Assembly (NCBI RefSeq): GCF_037974265.1
Contig: NZ_CP150233.1
Span: 620,001 to 684,000, forward strand
From: Paenibacillus sp. FSL R5-0623
GTDB taxonomy: Bacteria; Bacillota; Bacilli; Paenibacillales; Paenibacillaceae
Length of the DNA stretch: 64,000 nucleotides
Reading direction: 5' to 3'
In this document: positions 39,019 through 47,931 of the stretch, in pieces
Numbering within the stretch: the first letter of the stretch is position 1
Layout: each line of letters opens with the position of its first letter
Notes under the pieces: model-generated
The model's input: only the letters and a program-made list of their open reading frames with translations
Databases searched by the model: none
Told to the model about the DNA's origin: nothing
Made by a program: the position numbers and the translations under genes

Positions 39019-40764
39019 ATGTCAATTCAGTCTAAGCCAAAATATAAGAAAGGAAATAAACTCAAAAATATGAAATTAACAACAACGATGGTCATCATGA
39101 CTGTGATTAGTCTAATCGGCTTGTTTACTGTTTTTCTGATTGGAATTTTGGGAATGAACGAAGCAAAAACGGGACAAGGTATCCTCTACAATGACCGTTT
39201 CCAGCATCAAACCAATGTTCTTGAATTGAAAAGTAATTTCTATAATATGCGCGCCAATTATACAAAGGTTCTTGATAATGCAGAGTACACCGACAAACAG
39301 TACGATCAGGTTCAAAAAGGTAAGAAGAGTATCACGGATGGCTTGAATGAATTTTCAGCAAGAACATTGGATGCCAAAGAAAAAGAGATATTTGCAAATT
39401 TGGTAGCAAAGATGGATACATATTATCAGGATATTGAGCAAATCATGGATACCAAAAAGATGTCGGGCACCTACGATAGTGAAGAGAGAGGAAGAATTAA
39501 CAAAAGCAGTACAGCGATTGTGGAGACGATCACCCTTTTGAGTGCGTATAACGAAGAAGAGTCAGCCAAGCTCTATGCGGATACACAGGAAGTGATTCAG
39601 CAGCGAGCATTGGTGCTCGGTTCGGTTCTTTTGCTTTCACTTGCAGCGCTCATTCTGATTTCATTTGTAATGATTCGCAGTATACGTCAACGAATGAAAG
39701 CAATTACCCGTTATTGTGAAGAAATAACAAAAGGCAACTTAACGGCATCCTTAGATCCGCATCTAACACAGGGAAATAATGAGATAAGTGTCATCGCACG
39801 AGCTATTGGTACAATGACCGATTCCACAACAGATGTCATTCGTGGTGTAATTCAGGAATCTCATCATATCAACCAAGTTAGCGATCTTACCAACCAGAAC
39901 ATGGCTGGTCTGAATGAACGAATTCGTGAAGTATCAGCTACAGTTGAGGAGCTCTCGGCTGCAATGGAAGAGGCTTCAGCCCATACGGAAAATATGAATC
40001 ATTCGGCTAATGAGATGCAACAGGGGGCTGAATATATATCGGAACGGACATCTAAACAAGCAGAATCCGCCTATGTGACCAGCACGAAGGCTGAAAAGTT
40101 GAAGCAGGAAGCCCGCGAATCAAGCAGAGCAGCCATAGACATGGTTGATCATACGAGTAAGAAGATGACAGAAGCACTGGAACGTGCAACAGCTGTAGAT
40201 CAGATTGGTATATTATCTCAGTCTATTTTGGATGTTACAGCGCAGACTAATCTGCTTGCACTCAATGCCTCCATTGAAGCTGCAAGAGCTGGAGAAGCAG
40301 GCAGGGGTTTTGCGGTTGTAGCAAGCGAGATTCGAAAGTTGGCTGATGATTCCAGACAGGCTGCCGATCAAATACAGCAGGTCACGGAAGAAGTTATGCA
40401 ATCTGTAACCAATCTGTCCTCGAATGCCAAAGAGTTGCTATCCTTTATGTTCAATCAGGTTGGCAAAGATTATAAATTATTGGAGGATACAGCTGAACAG
40501 TATTATGTCGATTCCCTTGATCATGCCAATGCCGTTAAAGATCTCAATGCAACCTCACAACAAGTGACTGCGAATATCAAAATACTAGTTGGCTCCATTC
40601 ACGAGATTGCATCAGCCAGTGAACAATCAGCCGCATCAAGTCAGGAAATCGCAGGACACATGGTCGCTTCTGCTGCGCAATCTGTGGAAGTAGTTAAACA
40701 ATCTGATCAAGTGAAAGATAGTGCATTAAATCTGAATAAGCTGGTTCAAGATTTCAAGATTTAA
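39019..40764 (+). CDS. Methyl-accepting chemotaxis protein
   Basis: Transmembrane chemoreceptor of 581 aa. First helix ~20-45, a four-helix-bundle ligand domain (4HB_MCP, ~46-190), second helix ~195-220 ([20 protein letters not shown]), HAMP ~220-275, then the cytoplasmic coiled-coil signalling domain with the conserved hairpin tip ([20 protein letters not shown], then [17 protein letters not shown]). It couples to CheA/CheW. GTGGGGG precedes the ATG. Ligand unknown. Confidence 0.95.
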   Translation: MSIQSKPKYKKGNKLKNMKLTTTMVIMTVISLIGLFTVFLIGILGMNEAKTGQGILYNDRFQHQTNVLELKSNFYNMRANYTKVLDNAEYTDKQYDQVQKGKKSITDGLNEFSARTLDAKEKEIFANLVAKMDTYYQDIEQIMDTKKMSGTYDSEERGRINKSSTAIVETITLLSAYNEEESAKLYADTQEVIQQRALVLGSVLLLSLAALILISFVMIRSIRQRMKAITRYCEEITKGNLTASLDPHLTQGNNEISVIARAIGTMTDSTTDVIRGVIQESHHINQVSDLTNQNMAGLNERIREVSATVEELSAAMEEASAHTENMNHSANEMQQGAEYISERTSKQAESAYVTSTKAEKLKQEARESSRAAIDMVDHTSKKMTEALERATAVDQIGILSQSILDVTAQTNLLALNASIEAARAGEAGRGFAVVASEIRKLADDSRQAADQIQQVTEEVMQSVTNLSSNAKELLSFMFNQVGKDYKLLEDTAEQYYVDSLDHANAVKDLNATSQQVTANIKILVGSIHEIASASEQSAASSQEIAGHMVASAAQSVEVVKQSDQVKDSALNLNKLVQDFKI

Positions 40765-40780
40765 AAGGAAAGAGTCGTAG

Positions 40781-40826
40781 ATAATCCACTAGGCCATGTA
40801 AGTGCCTAGTGGATTATTGCTGTCTT
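40781..40826 (+). terminator. Terminator after the chemoreceptor gene
   Basis: ATAATCCACTAGGC pairs perfectly with GCCTAGTGGATTAT, followed by TGCTGTCTTT. Confidence 0.8.
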
Positions 40827-40973
40827 TCATCCAATACTTACTTTTATAAACCAAGAAACAATAATGTGCGTACTTTTAATTTATACACATAGGACCTAAA
40901 CTAATACTTGAGATGAAGCTACTTAAACATTATTGTTCAACATAAAAAATATATAAAAAGGACGTGGAGCTCC

Positions 40974-41651
40974 ATGGAAGTTACAGCAAAGTCAAAGACA
41001 AAGGAAGACATCTTAAAGGCGTATCATTTCCGGCATGCAACAAAGATATTTGATGATACCCGCAAAATCACGGATGAGGATTTCCAATTTATATTGGAAA
41101 CAGGCAGATTATCTCCAAGTTCCATTGGTCTTGAGCCGTGGAAGTTTCTGATTGTACAAAATCCGAACCTGCGTAAGCGTCTGTCCGAAGTCTCTTCCGG
41201 CGCTCAAAAGCAATTGGCTACAGCAAGCCATTTTGTTGTTATTTTGGCCCGATCAGATGCCAGTTATAATTCTCCTTATGCGGAGTACATGTTGAAGGAA
41301 ACAAAGGGAATGCCAAATAACGTATATGAGCTAACAAGTGAGGCTTATGGAAAGTTCCAAAATAACCAGAAAATTCTGGATAATCCACGATCATTATTTG
41401 ACTGGGCATCTAAACAAACTTATATTGCACTCGGCAACATGATGACGGCGGCAGCTCAGATCGAGATTGATTCTTGTCCAATCGAAGGTTTCAGCCGTGA
41501 GGGCGTCCACCGTATTATGGAAGAAGAGGGCTTGCTCGAAAATGGCACATGGGGCGTCTCCATGATGGCAGCCTTCGGTTATCGGGCAGAGGAGCCCCAG
41601 CGTGAAAAGTCACGACAATCCGTTGAGAAAATCACACAATGGATTAACTGA
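40974..41651 (+). CDS. NAD(P)H-dependent nitroreductase
   Basis: 225 aa FMN-dependent reductase of the NfsB type, acting on nitro compounds or quinones. FMN-binding features: FRHATKIFDD near the N terminus, GRLSPSSIGLEPWKFLIVQN (~43-62), ALGNMMTAAAQIEIDSCPIE and GYRAEEPQREKSR at the C terminus. It precedes the MarR/quinone-reductase pair, suggesting a neighbourhood of redox or quinone-stress genes. AAGGACGTGGAG lies before the ATG. Confidence 0.9.
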   Translation: MEVTAKSKTKEDILKAYHFRHATKIFDDTRKITDEDFQFILETGRLSPSSIGLEPWKFLIVQNPNLRKRLSEVSSGAQKQLATASHFVVILARSDASYNSPYAEYMLKETKGMPNNVYELTSEAYGKFQNNQKILDNPRSLFDWASKQTYIALGNMMTAAAQIEIDSCPIEGFSREGVHRIMEEEGLLENGTWGVSMMAAFGYRAEEPQREKSRQSVEKITQWIN

Positions 41652-41730
41652 ATTCAGCATGAATCCAACATGAATTCAAAAATAATTAGCTAAGATCTAA
41701 CATTATAGATAAGGATCAAAGTAGTATCGA

Positions 41731-41785
41731 AACAGCCCGATATTTTCCACCTGTTAGAAGCATGGAAAGGGCTGTTTTTCTTTTT
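41731..41785 (+). terminator. Terminator after the nitroreductase gene
   Basis: AACAGCCC pairs with GGGCTGTT, with an inner TTTTCCA/TGGAAA pair, followed by TTTCTTTTT. Confidence 0.8.
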
Positions 41786-41797
41786 ATAAAAAAGAAC

Positions 41798-41826
41798 TTG
41801 ATTATACATAGATGTCTATGTATAAT
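41798..41826 (+). promoter_or_regulatory. marR promoter with operator between -35 and -10
   Basis: TTGATT, a 17-bp spacer and perfect TATAAT (41821-41826). A palindrome with perfect 11-bp arms, TTATACATAGA and TCTATGTATAA around a TG centre (41802-41825), fills the spacer and runs into the -10. Repressor binding here would block RNA polymerase. A near-copy lies before the flavoprotein gene. Confidence 0.85.
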
Positions 41827-41832
41827 GAGGTC

Positions 41833-42255
41833 ATGCCTAAATACAACGCAATTGCACTGATTGCAAGAATCAGGGACCATGTCAACAAACGGATTGTACA
41901 CGAATTGGAACAGCATGAGGTAACAGGGATTGTTCCTTCTCATGGAGATGTATTGATGTTCTTGTACCGGGAAGAGACGCTGTCGATCAAGATGTTGGCT
42001 GAACGTGTTCAACGCACGCAACCAACGGTAACAGTACTGGTCAACAAGCTGGAGAAGCTTGGCTATGTTGAACGTAGCAAGAGTGCCGAAGATAGCCGAG
42101 TGACGATGATTCGCCTAACCGAACAGGGGAAGCGACTCGAACCGATCTTTCATCAGGTATCAGAGCATATTAATGACATCATCTATAGTGGCTTGTCCGA
42201 TGAACAGTCGGAGCAATTGGAGAGCTTGTTATCCATTATTGTCCGAAAGTTATAA
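41833..42255 (+). CDS. MarR-family transcriptional regulator
   Basis: 140 aa from ATG 41833. Winged helix-turn-helix with TLSIKMLAERVQRTQPTVTV and LVNKLEKLGYVERSKSAEDS RVT-type wing (~50-95), flanked by dimerisation helices. In-frame ATGs at 41812 and 41818 lie inside the promoter between -35 and -10 and cannot be used from it. ATG 41833 is 7 nt after the -10, so transcription probably begins at or next to the start codon and the mRNA would be leaderless. No cysteine sits where the YodB-type sensor Cys6 lies. Confidence 0.85.
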   Translation: MPKYNAIALIARIRDHVNKRIVHELEQHEVTGIVPSHGDVLMFLYREETLSIKMLAERVQRTQPTVTVLVNKLEKLGYVERSKSAEDSRVTMIRLTEQGKRLEPIFHQVSEHINDIIYSGLSDEQSEQLESLLSIIVRKL

Positions 42256-42332
42256 TGAATGAACTCTTCTGTCTGCAACCCTTCCAGATTTGACTGGGGT
42301 GGAGGCAGAGGAGCCCAAATATTTTTTTACTC

Positions 42333-42356
42333 ATATACATAGATATCTATATATAT
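42333..42356 (+). promoter_or_regulatory. Second MarR-type operator before the flavoprotein gene
   Basis: Arms ATATACATAGA and TCTATATATAT around a TA centre (one arm mismatch) match the marR operator. A TTTTAC/TATATA pair with 17-bp spacing overlaps it, so the same repressor probably controls both genes. Confidence 0.75.
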
Positions 42357-42421
42357 GAGGACGTATCAATGTAATTTATTTTCGCAACCTAACTCAAACC
42401 AAACCTGAAGGGATTCACACT

Positions 42422-43003
42422 ATGAAACATCTTATCGTATATGCTCACCCGCACACAGACAGCTTGAATAACGCAATCCTCAATACTGCTGTAGAAGCTC
42501 TCGAAGCTCAAGGCCATGAAGTAGTCGTTCGTGACTTATATAAGCTTGGATTCCAACCCGTACTGACTGAAGCCGATACAGCTTCCATGCGCGCAGGACA
42601 GACACCACAGGATATCGCTACGGAACAAGAGTTTGTTACGAATGCAGAAGCTATTACATTCATCTATCCGATCTGGTGGACAGGCCTTCCTGCCATTATG
42701 AAAGGGTACGTTGACCGTGTATTCGCCTATGGTTTTGCATATGCAGCGGGTGAAGCGGGAATCGAGAAATTGCTGACAGGCAAAAAAGGACTTATCATCA
42801 ACACACATGGTACACCAAGTGAAATTTATGATCAGATTGGTATGACTGCTGGGTTGAAAGTTACCTCAGACGTAGGTATTTTCGATTTTGTAGGTATTGA
42901 AGCCGTAGATCATCTGCTCTTCGGTAGTATTGGATACCTGGATGCACCCGCATATCAAGCCATGTTGGATCAGGTTAAACAGACGGTTACGACCAAATTC
43001 TAA
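42422..43003 (+). CDS. NAD(P)H dehydrogenase (quinone), flavodoxin-like fold
   Basis: 193 aa FMN/FAD-dependent oxidoreductase of the KefF/MdaB/YwrO group, performing two-electron reduction of quinones. Signatures: YAHPHTDSLNNAIL (phosphate-binding loop), IYPIWWTGLPAIMKGYVDRV (~80-99), FAYGFAYAAG and LIINTHGTP. AACCTGAAGGG precedes the ATG. Probably induced when the upstream MarR regulator senses electrophiles or quinones (inference from the shared operator). Confidence 0.92.
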   Translation: MKHLIVYAHPHTDSLNNAILNTAVEALEAQGHEVVVRDLYKLGFQPVLTEADTASMRAGQTPQDIATEQEFVTNAEAITFIYPIWWTGLPAIMKGYVDRVFAYGFAYAAGEAGIEKLLTGKKGLIINTHGTPSEIYDQIGMTAGLKVTSDVGIFDFVGIEAVDHLLFGSIGYLDAPAYQAMLDQVKQTVTTKF

Positions 43004-43056
43004 TGTGGAAGTAGATGTAGATGTAGATTCCAGATTCGCATTCCATATGATACCAG

Positions 43057-43090
43057 ACCGACTCAATTATGAGTCGGTTTGTTTGTTTCG
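43057..43090 (+). terminator. Terminator after the flavoprotein gene
   Basis: ACCGACTC pairs perfectly with GAGTCGGT over a 6-nt loop, followed by TTGTTTGTTTCG. Confidence 0.85.
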
Positions 43091-43207
43091 TATGTTTGCA
43101 AAATGAATGAAAGGGGGTATAATCGTACCCATAAAACCTCTTTGAAGCGAAAACATGAGTAAAACCAAGTGTTATAAGGATATCCTCGCGCTTATCGAAA
43201 GTAGAAA

Positions 43208-43235
43208 ATCACATAAAAATCACATTCTCTGCAAA
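43208..43235 (+). repeat. Left putative attachment repeat
   Basis: The shared pattern with the right copy is ATyACAwrAAAATCACA followed by wTCTCTGCrAA. Five mismatches in 28 positions; the longest identical block is 9 bp. Confidence 0.6.
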
Positions 43236-43238
43236 ATG

Positions 43239-44150
43239 CTATATTTGAAGGACATCTGAGAAATGTTTCATAATTCTTTCCGTCGCATTTTTCTTCATAT
43301 TTTTCGTAACATGAGTATATATCTTTAGAGTAGTTTTTGCATCATCATGCCCAACTCTCTCCATGATTGTCTTCAAATCTACTTCGGCTTCAGCCAGCAT
43401 TGAAATATGCGTGTGACGAAAAATATGAGGAGTAGCCCTTTTTGTAATTGATGTTTTTAATAGGAGTCTGTCCATACGTTTGAGAATTTTTTTAGTGATA
43501 AAGGGGTAACCATCGCTTCGAGCAAAAACAAAATTTTCATCATGATAATTATCCATAAGTTTCTTAGCAGCTATTCTCTTTGAACGCATACGTTCTAAAT
43601 GACGTGCAATTCCTCGCATTACATCCTCAATCACATCAAACCTTCGAATCGATCCTTTTGTTTTTGGTGGGGTTAACATATAGTTCTTCACGTTGTTTTT
43701 GGGGCAGTATAAAGTTTTTGTCACACGGAGTTCGTTAGTTTCTAAAAAGAAATCTGTATCCTTTAAAGCGCATAATTCCCCAGATCTCAGGCCGCTGAAT
43801 GCCAACAAATGAAATATTTCCAGATCCATAGGAAGACCTTGCTCTCTAACCGCCAGAAGAAACTCTGCTAATTCATGTTTCTCCAGAATCTTTTCCGCAA
43901 TAGAGTCGCTTTCTATTTCTTCAACCGTCAAAAGTTTCACTGGAATTACAGTATCAGCAAACGGATTATCTGCTATCATCTTATGTTTAATCGGATACTT
44001 AATTATCATTTTAGCTGTCACATCTACGCCCTGGAGTGAGCTTTGAGAGTATCCCTCCTTAAACATTTGATTGAGCATATTCTGATGATGATTATGAGTC
44101 AGTTTATTTATTTTAACTTTAGCGTAATATCGTAGCTGTCTAATTATCAT
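43239..44150 (-). CDS. Tyrosine recombinase/phage integrase, probably N-terminally shortened
   Basis: 303 aa. The core-binding domain starts almost at once (KVKINKLTHNHHQNMLNQMF, ~12-31). The catalytic domain holds Arg in FSGLRSGEL (~120), HIFRHTHIS (His-x-x-Arg, ~242-250), His in RVGHDDAKTT and the nucleophile Tyr in LKIYTHVT. Full-length relatives are about 370-390 aa with an arm-type DNA-binding domain in front; those ~70 residues are missing and no good ribosome-binding site precedes 44150. Catalytic residues are intact, but arm-site binding should be lost. Confidence 0.85.
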   Translation of the reverse strand: MIIRQLRYYAKVKINKLTHNHHQNMLNQMFKEGYSQSSLQGVDVTAKMIIKYPIKHKMIADNPFADTVIPVKLLTVEEIESDSIAEKILEKHELAEFLLAVREQGLPMDLEIFHLLAFSGLRSGELCALKDTDFFLETNELRVTKTLYCPKNNVKNYMLTPPKTKGSIRRFDVIEDVMRGIARHLERMRSKRIAAKKLMDNYHDENFVFARSDGYPFITKKILKRMDRLLLKTSITKRATPHIFRHTHISMLAEAEVDLKTIMERVGHDDAKTTLKIYTHVTKNMKKNATERIMKHFSDVLQI

Positions 44151-44229
44151 TCATATAGCAGTAGCCCCGGTCAATCGTTTGCCGGGGTGACCAAATGCAT
44201 TCAATAAACAGAACATATGTACTAAATCT

Positions 44230-44532
44230 TTAATCTTCAGTGAGCTTCAAGTCAATAGTATGTCTACAGTTGGGACATTTTTTTGTAGCAGTGTAAGTTT
44301 TCTTTTGATTGATTTCGAGAAGCGAGAGTAGCTGGATTAACAAACTGGGTAGTGAGGCAAACGCAAGTAACAACGTAACGGTGCTCATAGCTGCGGTATC
44401 AATTAATGCTTTTTTGTCTTGGAGCATTCCAGTAATAAAGAAGCCTAGTACTATTACAAACACTACAACAAAAGCTATGTACGTTAGCCCCCAGGTAATC
44501 TTTAACCATTTCAATAGTTTATTTATTTTCAT
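44230..44532 (-). CDS. Small membrane protein with C-terminal CxxC motif
   Basis: 100 aa, two membrane segments (~14-35, ~45-70) and a cytosolic tail with CPNCRHTIDL, half a zinc ribbon. GAGGTGAAAAT precedes the ATG. A CCCCGG/CCGGGG hairpin (44165-44187) lies between it and the integrase gene. Possibly superinfection exclusion or another membrane function; not recognised. Confidence 0.55.
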   Translation of the reverse strand: MKINKLLKWLKITWGLTYIAFVVVFVIVLGFFITGMLQDKKALIDTAAMSTVTLLLAFASLPSLLIQLLSLLEINQKKTYTATKKCPNCRHTIDLKLTED

Positions 44533-44597
44533 ATTTTCACCTCATTATTTAATACGTATTTTTTTTATAAATAGACTCAATTTAAGGAGGGGCCTAC

Positions 44598-45392
44598 TTG
44601 AAGACACCGAGAATATTACACTATCCCGGTAGCAAGTGGAGCATGGCGGAATGGATTATCAACCACATGCCGCCACATACAACCTATTTGGAGCCATTCT
44701 TTGGTTCTGGAGCAGTTCTATTCACGAAGGAGCGCAGCCTGATCGAAACCGTGAACGACTTGGATGGTGAAGCTGTCAATCTGTTTCGCATAACCGAGAA
44801 CGTCCGGAAGACCTGGCACATGCAATCCGATGGACTCCACACTCGAGGCAGGAATATTACGAGAGTTATTACGACTCTGATGATGACCTTGAACGTGCGC
44901 GCCGTTTGGTAGTCAGACTCTGGCAAGGTAGGGGAGGTAAACGGCACACCGGACAGGCTGGCGTAGCATGATTGAACCGAATGGTCCTATGCCAGCTAAA
45001 GAGTGGATTGAGTTTCCAAACAAAATCAATTGCTGAACGTCTACAGGGGGTGCAAATTGAGTGCCAGCCTGCAGCAGAGTTGCTACTGAGATATCAACGT
45101 CCAAAACGTATTGATTTATGCTGATCCGCCTTACATGCATAGCACACGGACAATAACTAGTTATCGGTACGAAATGACGGACCTAGAACATGGAGAACTT
45201 CTGGATGTATTGGACGATCATCCAGGTCCGGTTTTACTCAGTGGGTACGCTCATCCATTATACGACGAACGTTTAAAGTACTGGCAGCGTGAGACACGCC
45301 GTGCAAAGGCTGAGGGCGGGGCAATCAGGGAGGAATTCCTCTGGATCAATCCTGTCGCTGCCGGACAAGTTGGACAAATGCAATTATTCTGA
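44598..45392 (+). pseudogene. Dam-type DNA adenine methyltransferase, broken by several frameshifts
   Basis: TTG start behind TAAGGAGGGG. The N terminus carries LHYPGSKW (SAM motif) and YLEPFFGSGAVLF; the far C-terminal part carries IYADPPYMHSTRT, the DPPY catalytic motif. Between them the expected protein continues only by switching frame near 44815 (to EDLAHAIRWTP...YYESYYDSDDDLERA), 44958 (to MIEPNGPMPAKEWIEFPNKI), 45033 (to ERLQGVQIECQPAAEL) and 45105 (AAAA run). At least four single-base indels, so no active enzyme. Confidence 0.85.
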
Positions 45393-45404
45393 GGAGCTGA
45401 TGGG

Positions 45405-45725
45405 ATGGCAATTTCGACGGAAGTTATCTGGCTAATCGATCAGAAGCTTGCAACTTTGATCCGGTCCGGTTGCCGCATCGATCAGATCAAAATGGTATGT
45501 GCTGCAGGTACGGAACTGGTAAAACAAGGATCAGTTGAAACGGGTTTTGGCAAGTTGCGGATAGAGCCGAGTAATTTTGTGCCACAGGGTAAGTCATATC
45601 TGATCGAAGATCGGTACAGAGGATTTACATGGGTACGAAGTTCAAAAGACAAGGAGAGGAAGCACAGTGACAACGAAAGCAACATTAGAGAAGACCCTCA
45701 GCCGTCGGCAAAAGGATGTATATGA
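45405..45725 (+). CDS. Phage-type hypothetical protein (106 aa)
   Basis: Starts MAISTEVIWLIDQKLATLIR with GAGGAG upstream. Hydrophilic; ends in a charged segment that overlaps the following gene by 59 nt, so the natural stop may have been lost through a frameshift. No family recognised. Confidence 0.5.
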   Translation: MAISTEVIWLIDQKLATLIRSGCRIDQIKMVCAAGTELVKQGSVETGFGKLRIEPSNFVPQGKSYLIEDRYRGFTWVRSSKDKERKHSDNESNIREDPQPSAKGCI

Positions 45726-45921
45726 CTATGTACGGATGTTCATTGAAGACAACGGGTACGGTCCCACGATCCGCGAAATTGTAGATGGGATTATGTTGTC
45801 ATCTGCTTCAACGGTCCACTCACACATTAATTCACTTATTCGCAAAGGGTATCTGACCCATTCTTCCGGTGGGGTTAGCACCCTGGCACTGACCAAGAAG
45901 GGTAAACGGCCAAAGGTCTGA
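45667..45921 (+). CDS. LexA-like winged-helix DNA-binding domain protein
   Basis: 84 aa, GTG start behind GAGAGGAAG. Sequence LSRRQKDVYDYVRMFIEDNG, GPTIREI, LSSASTVHSHINSLIRKGYL is the N-terminal DNA-binding domain of LexA; the Ser/Lys peptidase domain is absent. Such short LexA-like proteins occur in phages as regulators that cannot self-cleave. Confidence 0.75.
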   Translation: MTTKATLEKTLSRRQKDVYDYVRMFIEDNGYGPTIREIVDGIMLSSASTVHSHINSLIRKGYLTHSSGGVSTLALTKKGKRPKV

Positions 45922-46094
45922 CCCAATCAGGTATCCTGAAATGGATCTCTGACCAAGGGATTGAAGAAACTCATGACGCCACGGTATATACGCTGTTGTC
46001 AGATTACAGGAAGGCATTCAATCGGGGAGGATCTGCTGTTGATCGATTATCACAAAGTGAAAACAGTAGTGTGGACACCGGAGCTACTCGCTAA
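45906..46094 (+). pseudogene. Protein-like open frame without a start codon
   Basis: Open frame after an in-frame TAA, reading SGILKWISDQGIEETHDAT then VYTLLSDYRKAFNRGGSAV and ending VDTGATR. The composition is convincingly protein-like, but no ATG, GTG or TTG sits at its N terminus. It overlaps the end of the LexA-like gene in another frame. Either the start was lost or it was fused by frameshift to its neighbour. Confidence 0.4.
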
Positions 46095-46209
46095 TCACTT
46101 GAAGGCAATAGGGCTGAGCATCCACCTAAACGGCCTGACAAGCTGCAAAAGGCGTTACTGCTCCACAACAGCATAACGGCAACAGTAGGTACTACAAACC
46201 TTGAGGTGA

Positions 46210-46344
46210 ATGGTAGGTTTGCAAAGAGATCATAGAGCATTACTTCTAAAGTATGGTTATCTGGAAAACTTGGTAAGAGGCTGGAGCGTAGAGGATTGCG
46301 CAGCCGAATGGGATGAATTTTGCAGCAAAGTGATTCTTGAATAA
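46210..46344 (+). CDS. Small hypothetical protein (44 aa)
   Basis: MVGLQRDHRALLLKYGYLEN, then LVRGWSVEDCAAEWDEFC. GAGGTGA lies immediately before the ATG, which is too close; TTG at 46219 has better spacing. Its helical acidic character suits a small phage protein. Followed by a strong hairpin. Confidence 0.45.
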   Translation: MVGLQRDHRALLLKYGYLENLVRGWSVEDCAAEWDEFCSKVILE

Positions 46345-46349
46345 TAAAT

Positions 46350-46382
46350 ATCCCCCGCAAGCTTGGCGGCCAGGCGGGGGAT
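46350..46382 (+). terminator. GC-rich hairpin
   Basis: ATCCCCCGC pairs perfectly with GCGGGGGAT. No T-run follows. Confidence 0.5.
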
Positions 46383-46452
46383 GTAGTGGATGTTATTTCC
46401 TCATTCCTCTTATTATTATATCACAGGATAAAGGGGAATAAGGGGAATGGCG

Positions 46453-46938
46453 ATGGCATGGGGACAAGGGGAACTCTTTGCAAAAGCATCTAAACAGGAA
46501 ATCCAGCAGACAAAGTTCCTGCTCGATAAATATACAGATATGGTCTCCTTGATGAGAGACTTTGAGCAATTCGAGCAGGATATGCAACAAGTAGGCATCG
46601 ATGGCGAAGCCGCTCGCCGCATTGATCAAACAGATCTCCATGCGGACAAAACGGCTAACGCTACAATTCTGATTGAAAAGCAACGCTGGGTATATAAAAG
46701 ATATCAATTTTACATGCACCAGCTTGAGAGGGCTCAACGACTGATTAAAGACGAAGAAGCCCGGAAGGCGGTTGAGTACAGATTCATTCAAGGGTATTCT
46801 TACAAAGAGACATTATTATTCTTTCGCCACGGCTTAAGTAGTAGTACAGTCCGCCGTAAACTATTGGAAGGTAGTGAGAGTATAGCCAACACACTTAAGC
46901 TTATAGGATTTTTTGAACAAGATGTTACGGAGTTCTAA
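46453..46938 (+). CDS. ArpU/RinA-like phage late-gene regulator
   Basis: About 161 aa (an ATG 6 nt upstream is also possible; AAGGGGA precedes). Helical throughout; the C-terminal part ARKAVEYRFIQGYSYKETLLF followed by SSSTVRRKLLEGSESIANTL is a sigma-region-4-like helix-turn-helix, as in ArpU/RinA-type late transcription activators near phage packaging genes. No late genes follow, consistent with decay. Confidence 0.6.
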   Translation: MAWGQGELFAKASKQEIQQTKFLLDKYTDMVSLMRDFEQFEQDMQQVGIDGEAARRIDQTDLHADKTANATILIEKQRWVYKRYQFYMHQLERAQRLIKDEEARKAVEYRFIQGYSYKETLLFFRHGLSSSTVRRKLLEGSESIANTLKLIGFFEQDVTEF

Positions 46939-46950
46939 GAAGTGCAAAGC

Positions 46951-47000
46951 AAAAGGCGGCAAACCAAGACGAATAATGAGTCTTAGTTTGCCGCCTTCAA
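46951..47000. terminator. Long bidirectional terminator
   Basis: AAGGCGGCAAAC pairs perfectly with GTTTGCCGCCTT, with an inner AAGAC/GTCTT. It separates the plus-strand regulator gene from the minus-strand secreted-protein cassette. Confidence 0.85.
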
Positions 47001-47063
47001 TTGTAATGATATGCTTCTGTTATTGAATTTAAAAGGATTTTGAGTTCAGAAATTCATCATTTA

Positions 47064-47912
47064 TTAAAAACTATATAATTCTCCGAAGCCTTTAAATGTT
47101 GTTATGGTATCCTTACTATTTTCGATAGTGAATTTGATGTAGCAATTAGTGGCTTTTAGCGTTTTCCCAAAAATCTCAACTTTAAAACCAGTTCCTTTTT
47201 TTTCTCCATATACATCAGCGTATCCCCAAAGATTATCTCCAAAAAACTTGCTCTCAAAGATTTCATACTTTATAAGAGGCTCAATTTTATCTTTATGATC
47301 ATTATACTGCTGTAGATTTAAAGTTGCTCTATGGTCAGTAGTGGACAAATTAAATTTACTGCAGAGAGAGGTGAATGTCCGCCCATCTACTCTCTCTGAG
47401 AAGCTCCATGTACATTTAGTACTAGGTTGTGGAACAGCTAGTGATTGATTGTTTTGAATTATTACGTTATCATCAGCCTGCTCAATTATTCTGTAACCTT
47501 GTTGTTCATTAACTGGCTGTGTTGTAATAATTACTTTCCAAATTCCGTTTATATATTGTATGTGTATAGGAAGACTTATCGTTTCTTTATCTGGAAACTC
47601 CAATTCCACAGTATAATTATATTCCTCGTCACTAACCTTTTGTTGATCAATTACTTTGAACGAAAGAGGAATATCTGAAGGGTTTTCGAGAGAAGACTTA
47701 TATTCTTGTTTCTTCTCTTCTAGACTTGTATAACGTTGATCCTCTGTTAACTGACTAAGTTTGTCATAGTCACTGTTTACTGAAGCTTCAAAGTATTCAT
47801 TCAATACAGAGTCTGGAGTTTGGTTTGAAGATATATCCGCATATGCTGAATCAGAGTTCATTATCCCCAGAAACAGTATACATGCTAAACTGAAAATTTT
47901 CATAACTTGCAA
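47064..47912 (-). CDS. Secreted protein, third gene of a toxin-like cassette
   Basis: 282 aa, TTG start with GAGGAG 8 nt upstream. Signal peptide MKIFSLACILFLGIMNSDSAYA (cleavage ~25). Residues ~30-135 look like an NTF2/DUF4878-type fold (VLNEYFEASVNSDYDKLSQL, then FPDKETISLPIHIQY, GIWKVIITTQ). The C-terminal ~130 residues, with four cysteines in or near them, are beta-rich. Begins 19 bp after the preceding minus-strand gene ends, so it is co-transcribed. Exported accessory or surface immunity protein is a guess. Confidence 0.6.
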   Translation of the reverse strand: MQVMKIFSLACILFLGIMNSDSAYADISSNQTPDSVLNEYFEASVNSDYDKLSQLTEDQRYTSLEEKKQEYKSSLENPSDIPLSFKVIDQQKVSDEEYNYTVELEFPDKETISLPIHIQYINGIWKVIITTQPVNEQQGYRIIEQADDNVIIQNNQSLAVPQPSTKCTWSFSERVDGRTFTSLCSKFNLSTTDHRATLNLQQYNDHKDKIEPLIKYEIFESKFFGDNLWGYADVYGEKKGTGFKVEIFGKTLKATNCYIKFTIENSKDTITTFKGFGELYSF

Positions 47913-47931
47913 GTGTAATTCTCCTCTCTTA

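Noticed and set aside
43016..43028. Short GATGTA tandem repeat after the flavoprotein gene
   Set aside because: Only two to three units; within chance for such sequence.
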